Assembly: GCA_013373375.1 (NCBI GenBank)
Contig: JABXHY010000035.1
Coordinates: forward strand, 1-64,000
Source: Gammaproteobacteria bacterium
GTDB taxonomy: Bacteria > Pseudomonadota > Gammaproteobacteria > Enterobacterales > Kangiellaceae
DNA length: 64,000 nt
Reading direction: 5' to 3'
Shown piece by piece: positions 55,896-64,000 of the stretch. A model generated the notes under the pieces. That model did not search any database and was not told the origin of the DNA. It saw only the letters and a program-made list of their open reading frames with translations. The translations under genes and the position numbers were made by a program. Every line of letters begins with the position of its first letter. Position 1 is the stretch's first letter.

Positions 55896-58571
55896 TCAGG
55901 AAGAGCTTAATAATGATGTCATTTCATTTATTACTTTGTAAAGTTTATCCAACTGGATTGGTTTTGCAATAAAATAGTCCATACCAGAAGCATAACAACG
56001 CTCAATATCATGCTTCATTGCATTTGCTGTCAAAGCAATAATAGGCGTCTTTTTCAAACGATTAATTTGCTCATGCTCACGAATTTTCTTTGTCGCTTGA
56101 TATCCGTCGAGGACTGGCATTTGACAATCCATAAATACGCAATCAAAACTGGTATTAATGAATTTTTCAAAGGCCTCTTCACCATTTTCTGCCACTTCAA
56201 TACTTTCTGCTACCTTGCCTAATATAGCTTTTGCGACTATTTGATTGGTTTTATTATCTTCGACCAACAAAATACGCTTCATGCTTGCTTTTTCTTTGGA
56301 GCTTGACTGCGTAACTACCTCTCCTAATTGAGCGGTATCAGCATAGGTTAACAATTGATTATTGCCGGATTGATAGAGTAATTGCTCAATCATACTCACA
56401 ATTCTCAGGCTTTCAGAAGGTTTTAATAAAAAACCATTTATTAAGCCATTATCGAGAACCTCACCTTTCACATTAGTGGATGATAGTAGAACTATCGGAT
56501 TATCAAATCCGCTAATTCGTAACTCCTTCGCTAAACTTACTCCATCCATATTGGGCATCATATAATCGGTGGATATCGCATCATATTTCTCTTTTTGAAC
56601 CGCATCAATTGCTTCTCTCGATGAAGCTACGGATGTCACAATAGCACCGTGATGAGTCATCAAGTTTGTCACTATTTCACGACCGACGTCGTTATCATCA
56701 ACCACTAGAATGCGCTTATCAATAAGATCAACTCTCCTATCATGTTCGGTAACCACTCCATTTGACTTCCCTACGATGATATTAAAAGTAAATACAGAAC
56801 CTTTCCCTTTTTTACTGGAACAATAAATTTCACCTCCCATCAACTGAACAAGTTTCCTTGAAATCGCGAGACCAAGACCCGAACCTCCGTATTTTCGTGT
56901 TGTAGATGCGTCCTCTTGCGAAAATTTATCAAAAATTGATGAAAGCTTATTTTCGTCAATTCCGATCCCAGTATCACTAACAGCAAACTCTAGTGTGCAG
57001 TCATCAGAGTTAATCTTTTTAATAGAAACGTCTATGCTTATCTGGCCTTCTTCAGTAAATTTAAGCGCATTATTTAGCAAATTATGCAGCACCTGTCTTA
57101 CTCGAATAGGATCAGAGTGTATTCCGTTCGGTACATCGGGACTAATGTTTAGTAGCACCTTTACCTTATTATTTAAAACATTCATTGCTGCAATTTCAGC
57201 GAGCTCTTCTAAAAGCGGCCGCAACTCAAAACTCACATAATCCAGCTCTAACTTATTTGCTTCAATTTTTGAGAAGTCAAGGATATCATTTAATAAGTGG
57301 AGCAACGTTTCTGAGGAGCTACGAATAATGTTAGTAAACTTTTTTTGTTCTTTATTTAATTCGGTTTCTTGTAAAAGAGCATTCATTCCCATAATGCCAT
57401 TCATTGGCGTACGAATTTCATGACTCATATTTGCAAGAAACTCAGACTTTAACTTATTGGCTCGCTCGGCAGATATTCTAGCTTTCTCTAACTTTTTCGC
57501 TTCTTGTTTTTGTTCAGTAATATCATGAATAGTGCCTAAAAAATAAATACCATGAGGCAAGTGCATTTCACTAACACTAAGAATAATGGGAATTTCTTTA
57601 CCACTCTTGTGCAATACTGTCAGTTCTCGAGACTTACCGATTACCTTGGCTTGATTTGTCCTTAAGTACTTTTCAATGTATAGGTCATGTTGGCTCTTGT
57701 GAGGCTCTGGCATTAAAATAGAAATGTTTTTACCGATCACTTCATCAAGACTATAACCCAGCTCATCATAAACAGCTCTATTAGCAGATTGTACAATTCC
57801 ATTCTCATCAATGATTAAAGAAGGGGCGAGAGTGGAATTATAAATGGTTTCCATTTCAATTGCGGTTTTTACTTTCTCCGCTTCGTCATTTTTAACCTTT
57901 CTGAGCAAGAATACTCCATAGATAATAGCCAAAAATATAGTGCAAACGGTGATAGTACCAAATGTTAACTCGATGCGTTTTAAGTAAGCTGCATCTTCCA
58001 TTTGCTTGCCAATACGTATTGACTGTTTATTTTGAATGATTTTGATCGCATTGGAAATTTCTGTAGCCATCACTGCATACTGTTGGTCCATGAGAGCCAT
58101 ATGAGTTGCAGCATATTTAACTTTATTCTTCCTTATCTGCTGAAAAACCAGGAATACTTCAGCATCCAATACGCTAAAACTCTCTTTTGCTCGCTGTAAA
58201 GCTTGAAGTATGGCTTCTGGATTGTCTACTAAGGGATGATTTTCAATGGCTTTATCAACTCTTTGAAATTGAGTCAACAACTCTTGCTTAGATTCCAAGT
58301 ATTTATTCCATTCATTGACAACATCAAAAGAATTAAAAACATCATTACCTGGAGAATTAACTTTTAGTACTATTTCCGACAGTGAATACAATTCAGCCTC
58401 TAACTCGGTCCACAGCTTGTTCTCATTTACCGTTTCAAAATAAAGAGTATTAACTTCTTTATTGAGATAAAACTCAGAAAGAACGATAAATACAGAAATG
58501 CAGGCTACACCAAGATAAGCTAAAAACCATCGCGGTCTGTTAGAATTGTAGAGCTCTCGAGTCGTCGTCAA
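55896..58571 (-). CDS. hybrid sensor histidine kinase (TM-periplasmic-TM, PAS, HK, two REC domains)
   Basis: PAS IIDENGIVQSANRAV; SHEIRTPMNGIMGMNALLQ; REC ILVVDDNDVGREI and ILLVEDNKTNQIVAKAIL. Confidence 0.93.
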   Translation of the reverse strand: MTTTRELYNSNRPRWFLAYLGVACISVFIVLSEFYLNKEVNTLYFETVNENKLWTELEAELYSLSEIVLKVNSPGNDVFNSFDVVNEWNKYLESKQELLTQFQRVDKAIENHPLVDNPEAILQALQRAKESFSVLDAEVFLVFQQIRKNKVKYAATHMALMDQQYAVMATEISNAIKIIQNKQSIRIGKQMEDAAYLKRIELTFGTITVCTIFLAIIYGVFLLRKVKNDEAEKVKTAIEMETIYNSTLAPSLIIDENGIVQSANRAVYDELGYSLDEVIGKNISILMPEPHKSQHDLYIEKYLRTNQAKVIGKSRELTVLHKSGKEIPIILSVSEMHLPHGIYFLGTIHDITEQKQEAKKLEKARISAERANKLKSEFLANMSHEIRTPMNGIMGMNALLQETELNKEQKKFTNIIRSSSETLLHLLNDILDFSKIEANKLELDYVSFELRPLLEELAEIAAMNVLNNKVKVLLNISPDVPNGIHSDPIRVRQVLHNLLNNALKFTEEGQISIDVSIKKINSDDCTLEFAVSDTGIGIDENKLSSIFDKFSQEDASTTRKYGGSGLGLAISRKLVQLMGGEIYCSSKKGKGSVFTFNIIVGKSNGVVTEHDRRVDLIDKRILVVDDNDVGREIVTNLMTHHGAIVTSVASSREAIDAVQKEKYDAISTDYMMPNMDGVSLAKELRISGFDNPIVLLSSTNVKGEVLDNGLINGFLLKPSESLRIVSMIEQLLYQSGNNQLLTYADTAQLGEVVTQSSSKEKASMKRILLVEDNKTNQIVAKAILGKVAESIEVAENGEEAFEKFINTSFDCVFMDCQMPVLDGYQATKKIREHEQINRLKKTPIIALTANAMKHDIERCYASGMDYFIAKPIQLDKLYKVINEMTSLLSSS

Positions 58572-58745
58572 TTACCATGCCTCCTTTCGACTCTTAAAGT
58601 TTAGTATGCGAGGGCTGATAATCAATATGCGGTGGTCGGATATTTCAAATACTATTCAGAGGACTCACAAGGAAAGTTGCCGAAAATGAAGTAATAGGAG
58701 ATTCAACACCAGAAAATATGACAAATTTTTGACGTAATTTAATTA

Positions 58746-58775
58746 TACATGCTTGAATTTTACATGCTTAAATTT
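58746..58775. repeat. 2 x 15 bp tandem duplication, one mismatch
   Basis: TACATGCTTGAATTT TACATGCTTAAATTT. Confidence 0.9.
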
Positions 58776-58778
58776 GAC

Positions 58779-60671
58779 CTACTCATCCTTACGTTTTACT
58801 TGGGTTGCCGTCCACCTACGTAAAACACCCTCCGTGATTTCGAGTGGTTTGGTGGAGTGAGAAAGTACAATCACATTAAATTTTTTCCAGTTGAATGGCT
58901 CACCAAAGTCTCGCTGGGCATTTTCAAGTAGCTGCATTAAATTAAAAAATCTCAAAGCTTCTTGCGACATCACACCTGGATTATTAACAGATTGCAAAAT
59001 AAGCATTTCTAATTCACTTTTATTAAACGGTGTATTTTGTTGTAAAATTCTAATTAAACTTTCTTTAGACCATTCTTTGTGATGCAAGCTTACGTCAACA
59101 AATAACCTTGTCGCCATCCATAACTCTTCAACACTGGCGCCTATTCTGTTTTTATCTGAAATAAATGGTTTGCTGAGCAACAACTCTCTACTGTACTTGC
59201 GCCATGCAAGTTCATTACTTTTGAGGTTCAAATGTACTTTATAAACAGGCTCTTCAGAGTTCTCGTTTCTGAAGGATTGATAAAAGTGCTGACCCGGAGC
59301 TCCAAATTCGACTAATTTCATTGGCATAAAATAAGGATTGCTCGTTAACGGATGTAATTTATTGACCACAACTCGAGCTGGCTTAAGCTCTTTAATGCCA
59401 ACTTCAATGTAAGCAAAAGGTAGTGATTGCTGGCTTTCGATCAGAGAAACCTGATAGGTATGTGTAGGAAAATAGTCAAATAACTCAGTACTCGCTCTGT
59501 TTATTTGCTTAACGACTGCATCCAACCGTTCACTATTATTTGTTTGAGCGTCGAATTGAGATTGATGTAATTCTTGCCAAAACCTTTTTGCATCAACTTT
59601 TGATATATCCATCTGTAAATCATTAGATATATCAGGCTTAGATTTATCAATCGCTGATACGTTGTTACTTTCCTCAGACTGACTTTCCAATTCATCTTTT
59701 AATAGAAGAGTCTTAAGCTTTGAGTAACTTGACTGTAATTTTTGATAGGCAAGTATTTGAATATTTTCCGTTGACTGCTCGCTTAGTGTTTCTGTCATTA
59801 ATTGTGAAAAATACAGAGACTCTCCAAATGGAACTTGATAAATACTCATGACATCTTTTGTCTTTGGCAGATAGTCACCTTCTAGAAAATCAATCAACTT
59901 CTGGGTAGCAGGAATAACTTTTGCTCGGATGACCTTTGAATATTGTAAAATTAAATACTGTTTCTGGTTTGCCAGAAAAAATGACGGCATCTCAGTAATC
60001 GGCTTGTAGAACAAGCTATTTTCATACTCTTCAACTTGTAATTGATTTAACTGCTTTATTTTTTCCTCTGTTAGCAGTCTCGACATTACAAAGCCATTTT
60101 CTACACCATACTTTAAATTTAAAATAACGTTATCTATAAAGTCTGGGTAAGTCTTAATTGTCTCCAACCATTGCTCGTAAGCCGAAATCGAATCGAACGG
60201 TATGGTAACTGAATCGTTAAATACACTGACTGATTGGCCACTTGCAAGCTGAAAAACTGTCACAACATCATTGCGATAAGGACCCAACGGAAATAAATAA
60301 TGAGGAAATTTAGCTTGCTCCGATAATTGGTGTGCGCGCAATTTAAGTTCAAGCAAATTTACTTGTGCTGAACTGTCCTTAGTTAATAGCTTTTTAGCTT
60401 TATTTGCAAACGATTCAAATTTATCTTGAGTGTTTTGATAAGCTTGGTCAGAGTAATTATAGAAACTTGTAATAGGCTGACCAATAGCATTACTTTCAAT
60501 TCGTACGCTATTGTTCAAAGCAGGAAGAAAGGGACTAGACAGAATAACACTTTCAAATTCTCGCTCAAGTTTCTCAACTCTTTGTGATGATGACTCCGCA
60601 GCTATTAGATGCATTGATAATAAAAGCGATACAAAAATGAGAGTTGATTTAAAAGCACTGTTTCTATTCAT
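58779..60671 (-). CDS. DUF885-like secreted protein, metal motif degenerate
   Basis: Signal peptide; FPLGPYRNDVVTVFQLASGQSVSVFND; VEFGAPGQHFYQS at the HExxPGHH position. Confidence 0.75.
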   Translation of the reverse strand: MNRNSAFKSTLIFVSLLLSMHLIAAESSSQRVEKLEREFESVILSSPFLPALNNSVRIESNAIGQPITSFYNYSDQAYQNTQDKFESFANKAKKLLTKDSSAQVNLLELKLRAHQLSEQAKFPHYLFPLGPYRNDVVTVFQLASGQSVSVFNDSVTIPFDSISAYEQWLETIKTYPDFIDNVILNLKYGVENGFVMSRLLTEEKIKQLNQLQVEEYENSLFYKPITEMPSFFLANQKQYLILQYSKVIRAKVIPATQKLIDFLEGDYLPKTKDVMSIYQVPFGESLYFSQLMTETLSEQSTENIQILAYQKLQSSYSKLKTLLLKDELESQSEESNNVSAIDKSKPDISNDLQMDISKVDAKRFWQELHQSQFDAQTNNSERLDAVVKQINRASTELFDYFPTHTYQVSLIESQQSLPFAYIEVGIKELKPARVVVNKLHPLTSNPYFMPMKLVEFGAPGQHFYQSFRNENSEEPVYKVHLNLKSNELAWRKYSRELLLSKPFISDKNRIGASVEELWMATRLFVDVSLHHKEWSKESLIRILQQNTPFNKSELEMLILQSVNNPGVMSQEALRFFNLMQLLENAQRDFGEPFNWKKFNVIVLSHSTKPLEITEGVLRRWTATQVKRKDE

Positions 60672-60781
60672 ACGAAGTAATTAACCTTTTCTCTTATTAA
60701 TAATGAGAGTTTATGGATGAACTACCAAACTCGTAAATTATAAAGTCATAGCCTATCACTTTAATATCAAGGTATTTTCAA

Positions 60782-61588
60782 TTAAACCTCTGACTTTGCA
60801 CGCTGCCACAATAACTCAAGTTCTTCAATTGATAGATTTGCAAAGTCTTGATTTTTGTTTTTTACTAATGTTTCTACCACTCTAAACCGACTGTCAAATT
60901 TCTTCGTTGCTCGGCGCAACGCAGTTTCAGAATCAACGCCTAAATGTCGAGATAAATTTATAATTGAAAATAGAACATCTCCAAGCTCATCTTCAACTTG
61001 CTCATTACTGCCTTTTGCACTCTGTTGCTCAGCTACAGCATCCCTTAACTCTTCAACTTCTTCGTATAGCTTGTCCCAAACCCCTGAGTCATCAGGCCAG
61101 TCGAATCCCAATTTTGCTGCTCGCTTTTGTATTTTTTGAGCTCGAGCTAATGCTGGCAATGTAGCAGGCACATCATCCAGAATACTAGCAGATTGACTTT
61201 TTTCTTGTCTTTCACGATGCTTTTCTTTTTCCCAAGCTTGGTGCAATTCTTGTTCAGAGGTGAATTCTTTTTCACCAAATACATGGGGGTGTCGCCGCTC
61301 TAACTTATCGGCAATCGCGTTAACAATATCATCAAATTCGAAACGAGAGTCTTCTTTGGCCAGTTGAGCATAAAATACTACCTGGAACAACAAATCACCT
61401 AACTCAGACTTTAAATCGTGATAATCTTCTCGCTCAATAGCATCAGCGACCTCGTAAGTCTCTTCTATAGTATAAGGCACAATTGTTTTGTAGGTTTGCT
61501 TGAGATCCCAGGGACAGCCTGAATCAGGATCTCTTAACTGTGACATGATCGATAATAGTCTTTCGATCGAGCCTTTTGACATTTCCAT
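60782..61588 (-). CDS. mazG: nucleoside triphosphate pyrophosphohydrolase MazG
   Basis: CPWDLKQTYKTIVPYTIEETYEVADAI; LGDLLFQVVFYAQLA. Confidence 0.96.
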   Translation of the reverse strand: MEMSKGSIERLLSIMSQLRDPDSGCPWDLKQTYKTIVPYTIEETYEVADAIEREDYHDLKSELGDLLFQVVFYAQLAKEDSRFEFDDIVNAIADKLERRHPHVFGEKEFTSEQELHQAWEKEKHRERQEKSQSASILDDVPATLPALARAQKIQKRAAKLGFDWPDDSGVWDKLYEEVEELRDAVAEQQSAKGSNEQVEDELGDVLFSIINLSRHLGVDSETALRRATKKFDSRFRVVETLVKNKNQDFANLSIEELELLWQRAKSEV

Positions 61589-61626
61589 TCCTTAATCCAT
61601 GTTTTAGTTCTGTTTAAACTAAAGTT

Positions 61627-63828
61627 TTAACGTTTACGTTTTACTTCAGTCACATTTGGCACCTGAGAAAGTTGCGCTAGCACTCTTGAAAGCTTATCCG
61701 TATTTTCCACATACATTCGAATATTTATCACGACACCTTGAGATTTTGTATTAGTTGACGTATTCATACTCTCAATACTAGCTTTCGCATTGGCAAACAC
61801 TGTGGTGATATCTTTCAATAAACCTTTTCGATCGTAAGCTTCAATTCCAATATCAACTTGGTAATCATCGTTTTGCTGATCACCCCATGATACTTTTATT
61901 AGCCTTTCTGGTGTCGTTTCAATTGCCTTTAAAATATATTGGCAATCTTTTCTATGAACAACTACGCCACGGCCTTGCGTTATATAACCTTGTATTGAGT
62001 CACCAGGAACAGGTTTACAGCAACCTGCAATCTTTGTTAACAAACTTCCCACACCTTCAATTTGAATATCTGATCCATCAGACTTTCGTTTCGAGTGTGG
62101 TTTAAACACAGATTTTTTCTTCGGCTCTACAGCACCTAACTGAGCTCTGGCACTATTAATAACCTGAGTCATTCCTATATCGCCAGCTCCAATAGCGGCA
62201 TACAACTCTTCAACCTGATGGAAGTTAAATTTTTGTGCGAGAGCTTTTAAGTCAACATCGTCCAAACTGTGTTGATGTAAATCTTTATCCAGTATGGTTC
62301 TTCCGGCAGCAGAATTTTTGTCTTTATCCTGATGCCTAAACCACTGATGAATTTTAGAACGAGCACGAGAAGATTTGATATAGCCGTTGTGAGGATTCAA
62401 CCAGTCGCGGCTGGGATGACCATTTTTTGTGGTCAGTATTTCAACTTGCTGTCCTGTTTTTAACCGATAAGTTAAAGGTACAATTCGTCCAGCAATTTTT
62501 GCCCCTCGACAATTATGTCCAACATCGGTATGGACGTGATAAGCAAAATCAATCGGCGTTGAGCCAATTGGTAAATCTATAACTTTTCCTTGAGGTGTAA
62601 ATACATAAATTCGATCTTCAACAACAGTACTTCGAAACTCATCGACCATTGCGTTTGAGTCTGCAACTTCGTCTTGCCATTCCAAGAGTTGTCGTAACCA
62701 TGCAATCTTTGCTTCAAAACCCGCTTGCTGCGCTTTTGCACCTTCTTTATAGCGCCAATGGGCTGCAACACCCAACTCAGACTCTTGATGCATTGCTTTA
62801 GTTCGAATTTGAATTTCTAAAGTTTTCCCCTCGGGTCCGACTACTGCGGTGTGTAATGATCGATAACCATTTTCCTTCGGTGTCGCAATGTAATCATCAA
62901 ACTCTTTTGGAATGTGTTTCCAAAGGCCATGAACAATGCCTAAAACTGCGTAGCAATGTGGAATTTCATCAACTAATACACGAACTGCACGAACATCATA
63001 AATTTCTTCAAAGCCGACATTCTTTCGCTTCATTTTACGCCAAATACTGTAAATATGTTTCGCGCGTCCCATAACTTCCGCGTGCTTAATGCCAAACTTA
63101 TCAATCTCAGCGTTGATCATATCCAGCACACGACTGACGTAGTCTTCTCGATCTAAACGTTTTTCATCCAGTTGTTTGGCAATTTTTTTATATTGCTCTG
63201 GTTCCAAGTATCGAAAAGAAAGGTCTTCCATTTCCCATTTTAATTGGCCAACGCCCAGTCGATTAGCCAATGGCGCATAGATATCTTTAATTTCTTTCGC
63301 GATTAAAGCCTTTTGTTCTGGCTTTGCTTTTTTAGCTAGTCGTAATACGGACAGACGTTCCGCTAGCTTGACTAAAACAATTCGAACATCATCGACCATT
63401 GCAAGAAGCATTTTACGAAAATTATCCAATTGCTGTGGGTCAAGGTGAGAGTCAGAAGTAGTCGACTGTAAGTTCTGTAAAGCGTCCATTTTACGAACAC
63501 CTTCGCATAACTTAGCGACATCTGAATTAAGTTTATTGCTTATGGTTTCGTTATCTAGCAACCCTAAATAAAAACAAGGATAAACCACAGCCGTTGCTAA
63601 GGTCGTTGCATCAACATGGAGTGGTGTAAGCGTATTGATAATATTATGACTTTCATTTAACAATTCATCATCATCAACAGAACTAATGACCTGATTGATT
63701 AAATCAATGCTGGCGATAACTAGATTTCGACGCTTCTGATTGTATTTCATTGGCAAACGATCTAGCCAATCTGTCGGCTCGCAATCGGCCGACAGATCGA
63801 CTGGAAAATATTCAGCAACTTTTACCAT
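61627..63828 (-). CDS. relA: GTP pyrophosphokinase RelA
   Basis: EFDDYIATPKENGYRSLHTAV (RelA-type EFDD), TGS, ACT domains; next to mazG. Confidence 0.95.
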   Translation of the reverse strand: MVKVAEYFPVDLSADCEPTDWLDRLPMKYNQKRRNLVIASIDLINQVISSVDDDELLNESHNIINTLTPLHVDATTLATAVVYPCFYLGLLDNETISNKLNSDVAKLCEGVRKMDALQNLQSTTSDSHLDPQQLDNFRKMLLAMVDDVRIVLVKLAERLSVLRLAKKAKPEQKALIAKEIKDIYAPLANRLGVGQLKWEMEDLSFRYLEPEQYKKIAKQLDEKRLDREDYVSRVLDMINAEIDKFGIKHAEVMGRAKHIYSIWRKMKRKNVGFEEIYDVRAVRVLVDEIPHCYAVLGIVHGLWKHIPKEFDDYIATPKENGYRSLHTAVVGPEGKTLEIQIRTKAMHQESELGVAAHWRYKEGAKAQQAGFEAKIAWLRQLLEWQDEVADSNAMVDEFRSTVVEDRIYVFTPQGKVIDLPIGSTPIDFAYHVHTDVGHNCRGAKIAGRIVPLTYRLKTGQQVEILTTKNGHPSRDWLNPHNGYIKSSRARSKIHQWFRHQDKDKNSAAGRTILDKDLHQHSLDDVDLKALAQKFNFHQVEELYAAIGAGDIGMTQVINSARAQLGAVEPKKKSVFKPHSKRKSDGSDIQIEGVGSLLTKIAGCCKPVPGDSIQGYITQGRGVVVHRKDCQYILKAIETTPERLIKVSWGDQQNDDYQVDIGIEAYDRKGLLKDITTVFANAKASIESMNTSTNTKSQGVVINIRMYVENTDKLSRVLAQLSQVPNVTEVKRKR

Positions 63829-63840
63829 ATCTCAATAAAT

Positions 63841-64000
63841 TTAATTGTTACGTTCAAAAACAGCAATTGATTCAACGTGTGCAGTATGAGGAAACATATC
63901 CATTACACCTGCTTTAACTAAACGATAGCCCTGCTCTTTCAAAACGCCAGCATCGCGAGCTAAAGTTGACGGATTACAAGAAACGTAGACCACGCGTGAA
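63841..64000 (-). CDS. rlmD: 23S rRNA (uracil-5-)-methyltransferase RlmD, C-terminal part (truncated by window edge)
   Basis: Reverse translation [52 protein letters not shown]. Confidence 0.93.
   Translation of the reverse strand, partial: SRVVYVSCNPSTLARDAGVLKEQGYRLVKAGVMDMFPHTAHVESIAVFERNN

Overview
The window is a chromosomal segment of a marine-type gammaproteobacterium. Kangiellaceae-like is my inference from gene content; no 16S is present. Most of it is core genome: rpsA-cmk-serC-gyrA, mtaD-like/ubiG/gph(mupP-like), purL, mltF, the block rpoS-nlpD-yqaA-pcm-surE-truD-ispF-ispD-ftsB-eno-kdsA-pyrG, and mazG-relA-rlmD. I found no tRNA, rRNA, CRISPR array, IS element or prophage. The most interesting accessory segment is about 8.5-14.7 kb, between the gph/mupP-like gene and a yciK-like SDR gene. 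It holds a two-component system and an OmpA-like protein resembling the regulatory and envelope parts of the 'proteobacterial dedicated sortase' (Pds) system, but no sortase or LPXTG-like target is nearby. The kinase has a CBM9/DOMON-like periplasmic region, the OmpA gene has a leader with mutually exclusive hairpins resembling an attenuator, and an orphan gene follows. Other points of interest are an N2227/carnosine-N-methyltransferase-like protein with zinc-ribbon-like and PqqD-like flanks, an orphan T2SF protein, a GGDEF protein with a degenerate EAL domain, a DUF885-like protein that lost its HExxPGHH motif, a sigma-54-like promoter upstream of a diguanylate cyclase, and several short intergenic tandem duplications and hairpins.
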